Source: Bog-756 sp963699105
GTDB taxonomy: Bacteria > Actinomycetota > Acidimicrobiia > Acidimicrobiales > RAAP-2
Reading direction: 5' to 3'
NCBI GenBank assembly: GCA_963699105.1
Contig: CAVOTI010000001.1
Coordinates: 1,116,001-1,180,000, forward strand
DNA: 64,000 nucleotides
Shown here in pieces: positions 42,412-50,613 of the stretch. Each line of letters begins with the position of its first letter. Position 1 is the stretch's first letter. A model generated the notes under the pieces. It did no database searches and was not told where the DNA came from. It saw only the letters and a program-made list of their open reading frames with translations. The translations under genes and the position numbers were made by a program.

Positions 42412-42675
42412 TCAACGGCCGAGGAACCGTCCCTCGTTGGCGTCGAGCCACGAGATCAGGTCGGCGAGCCCGCCAAAATCCAGCTGGGCGTCTTGGCTCG
42501 GGTCGTAGAGGGAGATGGCTCCGGCCAGCACGCCGACCGAGAGACGGATCTCACCTTGGATGTCGAGGCACCACGACGGCGGGGCGCCCGGGGTGGGGGA
42601 CGGTTCGAACCTCCAGTTGCCCCGTCGGGCCAGGACCGCTCCGACCTCGTCGAACAGCACATCATCGTGGGACAC
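42412..42675 (-). CDS. Small protein of unknown function
   Basis: 87 residues from a GTG at 42675, with GGAGG nine bases upstream. The sequence (GNWRFEPSP, SWCLDIQGEIRLSVGV, LYDPSQDAQLDFGGLADLISWLDANEGRFLG) looks like a compact soluble alpha/beta protein. It faces the Smr gene divergently across about 240 bases that include a perfect 12-base palindrome GCTAGCGCTAGC at 42816. No family recognised. Confidence 0.55.
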   Translation of the reverse strand: MSHDDVLFDEVGAVLARRGNWRFEPSPTPGAPPSWCLDIQGEIRLSVGVLAGAISLYDPSQDAQLDFGGLADLISWLDANEGRFLGR

Positions 42676-42815
42676 CCCTCGACCTCCTGCATCTCCGGCA
42701 TTTCGACACCGACGGCCGCACCGGGGGCCGGGTCCCCGAGATGGTAGCGACTCGTACGCCCGTACCCCCCTCCCGAGGTCCCACGCACCGGCCCCTCGGG
42801 GTCGACGGACCCGGG

Positions 42816-42827
42816 GCTAGCGCTAGC
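42816..42827. promoter_or_regulatory. Perfect 12-base palindrome in a divergent intergenic region
   Basis: GCTAGCGCTAGC is its own reverse complement. It lies 90 bases before the Smr gene and 140 bases before the small minus-strand gene. It may be a regulator site, but short palindromes arise by chance and no promoter boxes confirm it. Confidence 0.2.
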
Positions 42828-42916
42828 GTGGTGGCCATCGACCGCCACCCTGGCTTCGCCGTCCCGGCCGACGGGGCCGTCCACGGCGGAGGTCGCCGAG
42901 GAAACCGGGGTGACCG

Positions 42917-43171
42917 GTGAAGCTGAAACTCGATCTGCACGACATCTACGACCGCGGCGAGGACATCGACCGAGCGCTGCTGGCCATCATCGACGAAGCG
43001 GTCGACAAGAAGGTCCGGCTGGTGGAGATCATTCCGGGCAAGGGCAGCGGCCAACTCAAGAAGCGCGTACTGCGTTTCCTCGACCAGAAAGAGATCAAGG
43101 CCCGCTACGACCGGGTCGAAAAGGACTCCCGCAACTTCGGCCGGGTGTTCGTCCACTTCCGGCCCCGGTGA
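42917..43171 (+). CDS. Stand-alone Smr-domain protein
   Basis: 84 residues from a GTG at 42917. LKLDLHDIYDRGEDIDRALLAIIDEAVDKKVRLVEIIPGKGSGQLKKRVLRFL carries the LDLH entry and the GKGSG loop of the Smr (MutS2-type) nuclease or RNA-binding domain. The size equals one Smr domain. Such proteins bind or nick DNA or RNA; some act in ribosome rescue. No partner domain is present. Confidence 0.85.
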   Translation: MKLKLDLHDIYDRGEDIDRALLAIIDEAVDKKVRLVEIIPGKGSGQLKKRVLRFLDQKEIKARYDRVEKDSRNFGRVFVHFRPR

Positions 43172-43190
43172 CAACCAGCACCACCGGCCC

Positions 43191-43222
43191 GATCACCCGA
43201 TCACCCGATCACCCGATCACCC
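43191..43222. repeat. Four tandem GATCACCC repeats
   Basis: Four exact copies of the eight-base unit lie between the Smr stop and the end of the binding-protein gene. The array is too short and uniform to be CRISPR. It could vary in copy number between strains. Confidence 0.7.
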
Positions 43223-43242
43223 CCGGGGCGATACGGGGCACA

Positions 43243-44619
43243 TCATCCTGGAGTCCCGGCCGGCGGGGGAACCGGTACCGGGTCGGTGAGGCTCGTTGTC
43301 TTGTCGAAGCAGATGAAGACCTGATGGCCGCTGCTGACCAACGGCACGAAGTGAGTACCCGACACCTGGACGAACGACGGGCAGTTGGGATAGGTGGCGG
43401 TGGTATGGGCCTGCGACCAGTCGACCACCGCGGTGGTCCCGCCGGCGGTGAAGTCGGTGATCCGGTTGGTCTGGGCGATGACGTTGGCCTGGGTGAGGTT
43501 GTTCTTGGCCGCCTGGAGGCCGGCCACCAGCAGAGCCGCCGACTGCCATCCCTGCATGGCCAGCTGGGAGGTCACGTAGGCCGGCTGGTACTCCTTCATG
43601 ACGGCCAGGTAGTGCTCCATACCGGAGTAGACACCGGGGAAGGCGGTCACGGCCGAGAAGGGCACGAAGCCGTTGGCGTCCACGTAGATCCCCTGCATCA
43701 AGCTCTGGTAGCCGTTCAACAGGGACTGGTCGTAGCCGTTGAGCCACAGTTGGTGGACCTTCAACCCGTACTGCTGGATGGCGCGGGCCAAGGTGACATC
43801 GTCGGAGTCCTCCATGCAAGAGAGCACGAAATCCGAGTGGGCCTGGCCGATCTGCTGGGCGGCGGCGGTGAAGTTGCCGCCCAACGAGGCGTCGTATCCT
43901 GCGTAGCTGACGTCGACCCCGGCGCTGGTCAGGTCCTGGGCCACGGTGTGACAGGCGGGATAGGAATCAGGGATGCCGGGCCCATAGCTGATGACAGCCA
44001 CCGATTTGGCGTGGGACCGCTTCACCAGGTAGGCGACGGGCGCCGACAGGGCGTGATAGTCCTGGATCGAACCCCCGGCGGCGAACAGGTTGGCCGGGCC
44101 CGCCCAGTCGTTGCTCACGTTGTAGCCGTAGGTGGGCGTGCCCGTCTCGATGAAGAGTCCAGGAGTGAACCAAAACGAGGAAATGAAGGCGGCGAACACG
44201 TGGTTCTGGTCGATCATCGTGTGGGCGTCCTGGGTGAATTGAGTCGGGCTGCCGCCGTCGTCGTAGTTTCCGGTCAGCACCAGCTTCCGCCCGTCGACCC
44301 CTCCCTCGGCGTTCACCATGTCGAAGTAGGCCTCCATGCCCGGGATGAAGGCGGCGAAGTCGCCGGCGCTGACGCCTGTCTTGGTGGCGATGGAACCGAC
44401 GCGGATCTGGGTGGCCGTGATCCCGGTAGCCGAGCTCCCGCCGGAGGCCGACGAGGTCGCAGAGGTCGACGAGGTGGTCGACGAGCTCGACGTGCTCGAG
44501 CTGGAGCAGGCGGCCAGGAGAGCGGCCACGGCGACGAGGACCACCGCAGCTCTGGTCGGCGTCCCCCGGATCAGACCCGCTCCGGACCGGTGACGGGTGG
44601 CGGCTGGTTGTGTGTCCAT
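43243..44619 (-). CDS. ABC-type branched-chain amino-acid-like substrate-binding lipoprotein
   Basis: 458 residues from the ATG at 44619, preceded by an AGGGGG ribosome site. A signal peptide (AAVVLVAVAALLAAC) ends in a lipobox, followed by a Ser/Thr-rich linker. The mature part has periplasmic-binding-protein fold type I features: GITATQIRVGSIATKTG, GMEAYFDMVNAEGGVDGRKLVLTGNYDDGGSPTQ, and FSAVTAFPGVYSG. It resembles LivJ-like proteins for amino acids, amides or urea. No permease genes are adjacent, so it is an orphan binding protein or sensor. Confidence 0.85.
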   Translation of the reverse strand: MDTQPAATRHRSGAGLIRGTPTRAAVVLVAVAALLAACSSSSTSSSSTTSSTSATSSASGGSSATGITATQIRVGSIATKTGVSAGDFAAFIPGMEAYFDMVNAEGGVDGRKLVLTGNYDDGGSPTQFTQDAHTMIDQNHVFAAFISSFWFTPGLFIETGTPTYGYNVSNDWAGPANLFAAGGSIQDYHALSAPVAYLVKRSHAKSVAVISYGPGIPDSYPACHTVAQDLTSAGVDVSYAGYDASLGGNFTAAAQQIGQAHSDFVLSCMEDSDDVTLARAIQQYGLKVHQLWLNGYDQSLLNGYQSLMQGIYVDANGFVPFSAVTAFPGVYSGMEHYLAVMKEYQPAYVTSQLAMQGWQSAALLVAGLQAAKNNLTQANVIAQTNRITDFTAGGTTAVVDWSQAHTTATYPNCPSFVQVSGTHFVPLVSSGHQVFICFDKTTSLTDPVPVPPPAGTPG

Positions 44620-44762
44620 CGATCCCCCTGACCTGGCCACGGGTGACCACCAGGCCACCGCAGCCGACATTCTCACTGGCGATGCTCGGTCTGTGACACT
44701 ACTGTGACTGTTCTCGAACGGCGAGGGCAGGCGGCCAGTGATTCCATTGTGAGGTCGGCGAA

Positions 44763-44936
44763 ATGGAAGAAGCCCAGTCCCCTCCCAAATGCCCAGACTG
44801 CGGGTCGGTGGACACCCCACGCCTGATCGTGCGGCCAGAGACCACGGTGCCCAATGTGTTCCTCCGGTGCCGGGCCTGCCGCCGCGAATGGTCGAGCTCC
44901 ACGACAGAACGGCCGGTGTACTCAGACTCGGCCTGA
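44763..44936 (+). CDS. 57-residue zinc-ribbon miniprotein, copy 1
   Basis: A short frame from the ATG at 44763 to the TGA at 44934 encoding 57 residues. KCPDCGSVDTPRLIV carries Cys10 and Cys13, and FLRCRACRREW carries Cys36 and Cys39, a TFIIS/RPB9-like zinc ribbon. It matches the 57-residue protein at 47613-47786 in length, cysteine spacing and the W after the last pair. The two flank the binding-protein, TetR and ABC genes. Role unknown; possibly RNA polymerase or protein binding. Confidence 0.65.
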   Translation: MEEAQSPPKCPDCGSVDTPRLIVRPETTVPNVFLRCRACRREWSSSTTERPVYSDSA

Positions 44937-44948
44937 GTTCAGGCCGAG
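44927..44948. terminator. Perfect inverted repeat across the stop of the zinc-ribbon gene
   Basis: CTCGGCCTGA-GT-TCAGGCCGAG has ten-base arms and includes the TGA stop of the gene. A partial copy (TCAGGCCGA) follows at about 44951. Convergent genes on both sides make a two-way terminator plausible, though the two-base spacer is too tight for an ordinary hairpin loop, so a protein-binding site is the alternative. Confidence 0.4.
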
Positions 44949-45011
44949 CTCAGGCCGACCGGGTCGGATACCACCTCGGCGCCGGCCTCGGCGGCGACGG
45001 GGGAATTTCCC

Positions 45012-45643
45012 CTACTGCCGGCTCGGGCCGGGGGGCAGGATGTCGCCCACCACGTGACGGAGCAGATCTCCGAGCTCGGCGGAGGAGACATCGGAGAACA
45101 CATTGCCCGACAGGACCAAGGTGCCGGCCACCGCCCCGAAGGCACTGGCCATGCGGACCCGGTCGCCTATGGCGAGATTGGGGTTGGCCAGGGCCTCACG
45201 AAACCGGACTTCGAGGTCGTCGTGGTCGGCGTCGTGTCGATCCCGATGCAGCTCCTCGAATGCGGCCCGATTGCGCTCGTGGAGGATGAACAGCGCCCGG
45301 TGTTCGAGCATCTGGTCGATCAGCCCGTCCAGCAGGTCCGCCCACACCGCCGACGTCAGGTCAATCCCGTCGATCTTGCTCAACGCCTTGCGACCGAAGT
45401 CGTGCAGCCGCAGATGCAACGCCATCAAGATGTCCTCTTTGCTGGCGAAGTGGTAGTAGATGGCCGCTTTGGAGAAGCCGAGCCGCTCGGCGATCTGCCG
45501 CAGGGAGGTCCTCTCGTAGCCCTGGTCGGCGAACAGCTCCAGGGCTATGTCGAGGATCCGCTCCCGCGTGCTCAGGTCCTCGGTCGGACCCGCCCCGGTG
45601 TCGGACGCCGGTTCCGAGGGTCCCCCGTGACGATCTGACTCAT
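45012..45643 (-). CDS. TetR-family repressor, start obscured by a G5 tract
   Basis: The reading frame is intact from the HTH to the stop, but has no ATG or GTG. ERILDIALELFADQGYERTSLRQIAERLGFSKAAIYYHFASKEDIL is a typical TetR DNA-binding domain, and helices with RMASAFGAVAGTLVLSG follow. The ATG at 45643 (MSQIV) is one base out of frame; adding one G to the run of five at 45622-45626 would join it. Alternatives are a TTG at 45692, inside the operator. It is divergent from the ABC exporter and very likely controls it and itself. Confidence 0.8.
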
Positions 45644-45651
45644 GCCCCCAT

Positions 45652-45730
45652 CTTACTTGACAACAGGTAAGGATGCCCTTACCATCCGACAAGTAAACAA
45701 AAATTTTGCCAACCGACCGGTAAGGAGCTT
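45652..45730 (+). promoter_or_regulatory. Operator-promoter region between TetR and the ABC exporter
   Basis: CTTACTTGACAACAGGTAAG (45652-45671) is a 20-base palindrome with 8-base arms and one mismatch. Inside it TTGACA at 45657 forms a -35 box, with TACCAT at 45680 as -10 (spacing 17). A second palindrome GGTAAGG-N4-CCTTACC spans 45666-45683. AAGTAAAC and GGTAAGG half-sites follow, up to about 45725. The array of TTAC/GTAA half-sites fits binding of TetR dimers. AAGGAG serves the ABC start. Confidence 0.6.
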
Positions 45731-45736
45731 GCCCAG

Positions 45737-46741
45737 ATGGACTCCATGATCCGGGCCGAAGGGCTGACGAAGCGTTACGGCAGCACCGTTGCCCTGGCCG
45801 GCATCGACCTCGACGTGCCCACCGGCTCCATTCTCGGAGTCCTGGGGCCCAACGGCGCCGGCAAGACCACCGCGGTCCGCATCCTGACCACCCTGACCTC
45901 TCCCGACAGCGGATCGGCTTCGGTGGCCGGCCACGACGTCGTCCGTGAAGCTACCGCCGTCCAGCGCAACATCGGGGTCACGGCCCAGGACGCCACCGTG
46001 GACGGGCTCCTGACCGGCCGCCAGAACCTGGTGATGATCGGACGCCTGAGCGGACTGCGTCGGGCCGAGGCCAGAGCCAGGGCGGCCGAGCTCCTCGACC
46101 AGTTCGATCTGACCGACGCCGCTGACCGGGTGCTCAAGGGGTACTCGGGAGGCATGCGGCGCCGGCTCGACCTGGCCGCCGGCCTGGTGACCCGCCCGCC
46201 CGTGCTGTTCCTGGACGAGCCGACCACCGGCCTCGACCCGACCAGCAGGGTCCGGATGTGGGACGTCATCAGGGGGCTCGTCACCGAGGGGGTCACCCTG
46301 CTGCTCACCACCCAGTATCTCGACGAGGCCGACGAGCTGGCCGACCGGATCGTGGTCATCGATCACGGCAAGGTGATTGCCAACGGCACGGCGGCCCAGC
46401 TGAAGGCCCAGACCGGCGGGGCGCGACTCGAGGTCACCCTCACCGATTCGGATCCGACGGCGCCGCGTGCACTCGAGGCCCTGGTCAACGGGCCCGTGCA
46501 CGTGAGCCACGACGGGCGCCGATTGCGGGCACCGGTCCGCAGCGGAGCGGGCCTGGTGACGACAGTGGTTCGGGCTCTCGACTCGGCCGGCATCAGCGTG
46601 GACGACGTGGAAGTCCGTCAACCGTCGCTCGACGACGTGTTCTTCGCCCTCACCGGTCACCCGTCGGAGGAGACCGAGGACGCCGAGGAGGGCGACGAAC
46701 CCGAGCTGACCCATGCCGAACTGGAGGCCGCCCACCCATGA
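45737..46741 (+). CDS. ABC-2 type exporter ATPase, DrrA-like
   Basis: 334 residues from the ATG at 45737. GVLGPNGAGKTTAVRIL is Walker A, LKGYSGGMRRRLDLAAGL the ABC signature, VLFLDEPTTGLDP Walker B and the D-loop, and TTQYLDEADELADRI the switch region. The C-terminal extension of about 80 residues (SGAGLVTTVVRALDSAGISVDDVEVRQPSLDDVFFAL) is typical of DrrA-type daunorubicin exporters. It powers export by the permease whose ATG overlaps its stop by four bases. Confidence 0.95.
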   Translation: MDSMIRAEGLTKRYGSTVALAGIDLDVPTGSILGVLGPNGAGKTTAVRILTTLTSPDSGSASVAGHDVVREATAVQRNIGVTAQDATVDGLLTGRQNLVMIGRLSGLRRAEARARAAELLDQFDLTDAADRVLKGYSGGMRRRLDLAAGLVTRPPVLFLDEPTTGLDPTSRVRMWDVIRGLVTEGVTLLLTTQYLDEADELADRIVVIDHGKVIANGTAAQLKAQTGGARLEVTLTDSDPTAPRALEALVNGPVHVSHDGRRLRAPVRSGAGLVTTVVRALDSAGISVDDVEVRQPSLDDVFFALTGHPSEETEDAEEGDEPELTHAELEAAHP

Positions 46742-47601
46742 CCGTCACCGCCCTGGCTCCCGGCACCCCGGCTGTCCCCCTGGCCCGACCGGCACGATCG
46801 CCGGGCCTCGTCCGACAGGTGTGCGACGTGCTGGTGCTCACCGGCCGGAACCTGGTGCACATCGCCCGCGAGCCCTTGCAACTGTCGGACGTCACCATTC
46901 AGCCCGTGCTCTTCACGCTGTTGTTCGTGTACGTGTTCGGCTCCGGGGTCGTGCTCCCCGGCGGCGGTAGCTACACCGACTTCGCCATCGCCGGGCTGCT
47001 GGCCCTCAACCTCACGACTTCCTCGATGGGTACCGCCGTCGGGCTAAGCACCGACCTCAACAGTGGCGTCATCGACCGTTTCAGGACGCTGCCGATGTGG
47101 AGACCGTCGGTGCTGGTCGGGCGATCGCTCGCCGACCTCGCCACCGCCGCCATCTGTGCCCTGATCGTGGCGGTCACCGGACTGGCCATTGGCTGGCGGA
47201 CCGGAGGCAGCATCGCCTCGACCGTGGCCGGTTTCGCCATCTTCTTGCTGTTCAGCTATGCCCTGTCGTGGGGTTGCGCCTGTCTCGGCATGGTGAGCAA
47301 GGGGCCCGAGTCGGCCCAGGGTGTGGGGCTCGTCATCCTCTTCCCGCTGGCCATCGTGTCCAACGCCCTGGTCCCGACCGAGCGCATGCCCGAGGTATTG
47401 AGGGTGGTGGCCGACTGGAACCCGGTGAGCGCCGTCACCGCCGCCGCCCGCAACCTCTGGCACAATCCCAACCCATCGGCCACCATCCACGCCTGGCCCA
47501 TGCAGCACCCGGTGGCCGCCTCGTTGCTGTGGTCGGTGGCGCTCCTGGTGATCTTCGCCCCGCTGGCCACCTACCTGTACCGGCGGCGCACCGCCGACTG
47601 A
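46738..47601 (+). CDS. ABC-2 type exporter permease, DrrB-like
   Basis: 287 residues from the ATG at 46738, overlapping the ATPase stop (ATGA). Six membrane segments are expected. The N-terminal cytosolic helix (PGLVRQVCDVLVLTGRNLVHIAREPLQLSDVTIQPVLFTLLFVYVFG) and GLVILFPLAIVSNALVPTERMPEVLRVVADWNPVSAVTAAARNL match DrrB/ABC-2. It makes an exporter with the ATPase upstream. Substrates may be drugs or lipids. A convergent zinc-ribbon gene ends 11 bases later. Confidence 0.9.
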   Translation: MTVTALAPGTPAVPLARPARSPGLVRQVCDVLVLTGRNLVHIAREPLQLSDVTIQPVLFTLLFVYVFGSGVVLPGGGSYTDFAIAGLLALNLTTSSMGTAVGLSTDLNSGVIDRFRTLPMWRPSVLVGRSLADLATAAICALIVAVTGLAIGWRTGGSIASTVAGFAIFLLFSYALSWGCACLGMVSKGPESAQGVGLVILFPLAIVSNALVPTERMPEVLRVVADWNPVSAVTAAARNLWHNPNPSATIHAWPMQHPVAASLLWSVALLVIFAPLATYLYRRRTAD

Positions 47602-47612
47602 GGCCGGTTCGG

Positions 47613-47786
47613 TTAGGAGACGCCTGCGCCCAACAGGCGGAAGGGTTCGTCGGACCACGAGCAGTGACAGGCGTGGCAGCGCCAGCTGATCCCGCTGTGA
47701 GTGGTGGCCGATTTGTTCACCACGAGGGTGGGCACCTCTTGGGACCCGCAATGCGGGCAGACGTGGACTGCTTCGGGATTGCTCAT
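47613..47786 (-). CDS. 57-residue zinc-ribbon miniprotein, copy 2
   Basis: 57 residues from the ATG at 47786 (an open frame extends upstream without support). VCPHCGSQEVPTLVV has Cys10 and Cys13, and WRCHACHCSW has Cys37 and Cys40. Nearly identical layout to the protein at 44763-44936 (same length, same CP-x-CGS entry, same C-x-AC-x3-W exit). The pair encloses the TetR and ABC genes and the two copies point toward each other. No homologue with known function that I recognise. Confidence 0.7.
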   Translation of the reverse strand: MSNPEAVHVCPHCGSQEVPTLVVNKSATTHSGISWRCHACHCSWSDEPFRLLGAGVS

Positions 47787-48121
47787 TCGCCGACCTCCGA
47801 CACGGTGGCTGGTCATCGTCGGTTCGATGACAGCAACTATCCTAAGGCACGGCGCCCCACACTGGGCGGTCCATCGGATCGGCCACCGGTCCCTCCGGGC
47901 ACCGCGGCACCGACCGGTCACGCAAGATTCACTTCGTGGTTACCAACCGGCAACCCGATCACCAGGTCGGTTGGTTACGTTTCGGGGCGAACACGACCGC
48001 CGAGCACCAGCGCCGGGCACGTGGCGGAGGGCCAGGGATGGCGTTCTGCTCGTTTCGGGGCGCCGGCTATTGCCCAACCCCGTCCATGCCTCCGAGGACG
48101 CACGCCGAGGATGACGAGCGA
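47787..48121. promoter_or_regulatory. Intergenic leader with an ACCAACCG/CGGTTGGT inverted repeat
   Basis: The 335-base gap between divergent genes holds no coding frame that I can support. ACCAACCG at 47941-47948 pairs with CGGTTGGT at 47967-47974, with one further imperfect step (TTACC/GGTTAC). The stem would fold in RNA toward the plus-strand gene or act as an operator. No known riboswitch pattern is seen. Confidence 0.35.
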
Positions 48122-49216
48122 ATGCCAGTGGAACGACGACCTCGCAATCAAGCGCCCGGAGACGAGCTTTCGGTGCTGGCCGAATCCCCGCGGCTCCGCA
48201 CCAAGGTGCTGGTTGCATCGGGCATCCTCCTCGGTCTGTTGGTGGCCGCCGCCGTCATCGCCCAGCCGGGGACGACCAAGACGGCCGACGACCCCGTCCC
48301 ACCGTCACGCACCCACACCTCCCCGGCCGGAACAACGACGTCAACTGCACCTTCGCCCACCACGGTGACCACGCCGGCACCGGCGCCGTCGGTCTCCCTG
48401 ACCCCAGACGGATCCGCCGGGGCGCCCGCCCGATCCGTCACGTCGCAACGATCGTGGTCCACAGTCACGACCCCGACCGGTTCCACCACCACCGAGTCTC
48501 CCCGGTTGCCGGCCAGCCAGGGAGATGCCTCGGTCAGTTACGCGTCGACCTCCCCACCACCACCGGCCGCCGACCTACCGGCCGATCCCAGCCTGTCGAT
48601 CCCGTGCCGGTCCCCCGGCGATCAGAGCGCCTGCGAGGCCGACACCGTGCTGGCCATCGACAACGCCCGCTCGGAAGAGGGCATCGGCCCCTTGGTGCTT
48701 CCCTCCGACTTCGCCGACCTCATACCCTCCGAGCAACTCTTCGTCCTGGTCAACTGCGAACGCGTCGACCGGGGCCTGACGCCCATCGCCGGTGAGCTGG
48801 GGGGCCTCGATCAGCTGGCCGGCATCGGGGCCCAGGCCGGACAGGACCCGTCGGTACCGTCGGACGGGATAGCCGGCCTCACCGTCTGGGCGTGGGTGTC
48901 GAATTGGGCATCGACCGACAGCAACCTCGAAGCCTTCTACGAATGGATGTACGACGACGGACTGGGCAGCGGCAACATCGGCTGCACGGTCACCGATCAA
49001 AGCGGTTGTTGGGACCACCGCGACAACATCCTCGGATTCCAGAACGATGTGAACGGTTTCGGAGGCACCCTGTCCTTCGGCGGAGCCACCGCACCCACGA
49101 CGACCGCCCACGACCAATCGCTCGAGTCGGTGACCATGCTCACCACGTGGTCACCGGGTACCACCACCGGCTACTACTTCACCTGGGACCAGGCAGTGGC
49201 CGACGGCGCCGGGTAG
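48122..49216 (+). CDS. Membrane-anchored protein with a CAP-like extracellular domain
   Basis: 364 residues from the ATG at 48122. A basic cytosolic head (about 1-28) precedes a single membrane helix (VLVASGILLGLLVAAAVIAQPG). Residues about 55-150 are Pro/Ser/Thr-rich and likely form an extended stalk. The outer domain, ADTVLAIDNARSEEGIGPLVLPSDFADLIPSEQLFVLVNCERVDRGLTPIAG, followed by LEAFYEWMYDDGLGSGNIGC and CWDHRDNILGF, resembles CAP/SCP-type proteins. It is probably exposed on the cell surface. Not an enzyme that I can assign. Confidence 0.65.
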   Translation: MPVERRPRNQAPGDELSVLAESPRLRTKVLVASGILLGLLVAAAVIAQPGTTKTADDPVPPSRTHTSPAGTTTSTAPSPTTVTTPAPAPSVSLTPDGSAGAPARSVTSQRSWSTVTTPTGSTTTESPRLPASQGDASVSYASTSPPPPAADLPADPSLSIPCRSPGDQSACEADTVLAIDNARSEEGIGPLVLPSDFADLIPSEQLFVLVNCERVDRGLTPIAGELGGLDQLAGIGAQAGQDPSVPSDGIAGLTVWAWVSNWASTDSNLEAFYEWMYDDGLGSGNIGCTVTDQSGCWDHRDNILGFQNDVNGFGGTLSFGGATAPTTTAHDQSLESVTMLTTWSPGTTTGYYFTWDQAVADGAG

Positions 49217-49225
49217 GAGACGGCC

Positions 49226-49702
49226 TCAACCGGAGGCCAGCCTGATGGCCAGGGCGGCCGCCTCGGCCGGGTCCTCCACCCCGACGATCCCCTGGTCCGG
49301 CCGACCGTCGGGACGGGTGAGATGCCAGGTCCCGAGGCCGATGACGGGGATGGGGCGACGGAGGGCCAGTGCAATTTCCGACAGGGTGCCGTACTCGCCG
49401 TCCACGGCGATGACAGCCGAGGACGATCCCACTACCAGGGCGTTGCGAGCCTCGCCGAGGCCGGTGGGTATGGCCACGTCGACCCAGGGATTGGCCTCGG
49501 CGCCGTCGTTTCCCGGCAGCAGACCCACGGTCAGCCCGCCGGCCGACTTGGCACCCCGGCAGGCGGCAGCCATCACCCCATCGAGACCGCCACAGACGAC
49601 GACAGCCCCGGCGACGGCCAGGGCGGCACCGACGGACTCGGCCACCCTGATGGCGCCAGGTGGTGGGTCGGCTCCACCGATGACGGCGATCTGGGTCTGC
49701 AC
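49226..49702 (-). CDS. TIGR00725-type LOG-like nucleotide-binding protein
   Basis: 158 residues from a GTG at 49702; an ATG at 49774 would add a low-complexity leader. IAVIGGADPPPGAIRVAESVGAALAVAGAVVVCGGLDGVMAAACRGAKSAGGLTVGLLPG and GEYGTLSEIALAL are the Rossmann-like LOG/MoCo-carrier segments. The family includes cytokinin-activating LOG and DNA-processing-like proteins; this short branch has no fixed role. Note GGxDGVMAA in place of the LOG PGGxGT motif. It ends 10 bases from the convergent gene. Confidence 0.75.
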   Translation of the reverse strand: MQTQIAVIGGADPPPGAIRVAESVGAALAVAGAVVVCGGLDGVMAAACRGAKSAGGLTVGLLPGNDGAEANPWVDVAIPTGLGEARNALVVGSSSAVIAVDGEYGTLSEIALALRRPIPVIGLGTWHLTRPDGRPDQGIVGVEDPAEAAALAIRLASG

Positions 49703-49832
49703 CCGGTCCAGGGTAGGTCGCGGACCCGTGGCCGACGGTGCACCCGACCGACGGGCGTGCGGGCGTGCGGGCATGCGACGGTGGCGCCGTGGGGGCCGTG
49801 GGGCCGTGGGGTCGGCCGCTACTGTCGGGTCG

Positions 49833-50588
49833 ATGACCGACGAACGGATAGCGACCAGGGCGCGCTCGTTCGGATCGGTGGCCGCCTCCTACGATCGGTT
49901 CAGACCCGGACCGCCCATGGCCGCTGTCGGATGGATCCTGCCGACGCCCTGCCCGGGCGTCCTCGACCTCGGAGCCGGAACCGGGGCGCTCAGCCGACAG
50001 CTCAGCCAACGGGCCACCACGGTCTTCGCTCTCGAGCCCGACCGGAGGATGCTGGCGGTGTTGACCGACAGGTCTCCCGGGATCCTCTCGATGCAGGCGG
50101 TGGCCGAGCACCTGCCCATTGCCGCCGCCACCCTCGATGCCGTAGTGGTGTCATCGGCCTGGCACTGGATGGACACAACCCGGACGGTGGCCGAGATCAG
50201 CCGGGTGCTCCGGCCCGGCGGCGTCCTGGGGATCGTGGGAAACGGACCCGACCGATCGGTCGACTGGGTGGAAGAGCTGCTGGGCCGGCGGGAGCCGACT
50301 CGGGAGGGAGTCGATGCCAGAGCTGTCCGTCGCCGGGTCGACCTGTCGGAGAGCCAGTCATTCGACGAGGTGGAAACCTGCGTCATCGATTGGACGAGGC
50401 CCATGACCCGGGAAGAGCTGATCGGCCTGGCCGGCACCTACAGCTCGACCATCACCCTGCCTCCCGATCAACGGGCCGACGAGTTGCAGCGGGTCCGAGA
50501 CGCCGTCGACTCAGTTCCCGCCATCAACAGTCAAGGCTCGGTGGACATCCCCATGCGATGTCGATGCTGGCGGTCGGTGCGCCGCTAG
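49833..50588 (+). CDS. Class I SAM-dependent methyltransferase
   Basis: 251 residues from the ATG at 49833. ARSFGSVAASYDRFRPGPP opens as in UbiE-type enzymes, GVLDLGAGTGALSRQL is the SAM motif I, VFALEPDRRML motif post-I, LDAVVVSSAWHWMD motif II and VAEISRVLRPGGVLGIVGN motif III. It methylates an unknown small molecule. The HWMD motif is common in actinobacterial members of this group. Confidence 0.9.
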   Translation: MTDERIATRARSFGSVAASYDRFRPGPPMAAVGWILPTPCPGVLDLGAGTGALSRQLSQRATTVFALEPDRRMLAVLTDRSPGILSMQAVAEHLPIAAATLDAVVVSSAWHWMDTTRTVAEISRVLRPGGVLGIVGNGPDRSVDWVEELLGRREPTREGVDARAVRRRVDLSESQSFDEVETCVIDWTRPMTREELIGLAGTYSSTITLPPDQRADELQRVRDAVDSVPAINSQGSVDIPMRCRCWRSVRR

Positions 50589-50613
50589 CCGGGTTGCCGC
50601 CCTCGGCACTGCC

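Noticed and set aside
43191..43222. Possible CRISPR array
   Set aside because: Eight-base units with no spacers cannot be a CRISPR array; no cas gene is near. The larger 96-bp array at 52.6 kb has no spacer pattern either.
45643..45692. TTG at 45692 as the TetR start
   Set aside because: It would put translated sequence across the operator and promoter, with no ribosome site; a missing G in the G5 tract is a simpler reading.
47787..48121. c-di-AMP (ydaO) type riboswitch before the CAP-like gene
   Set aside because: Its conserved junction sequences are not present; only a simple ACCAACCG/CGGTTGGT inverted repeat is seen.
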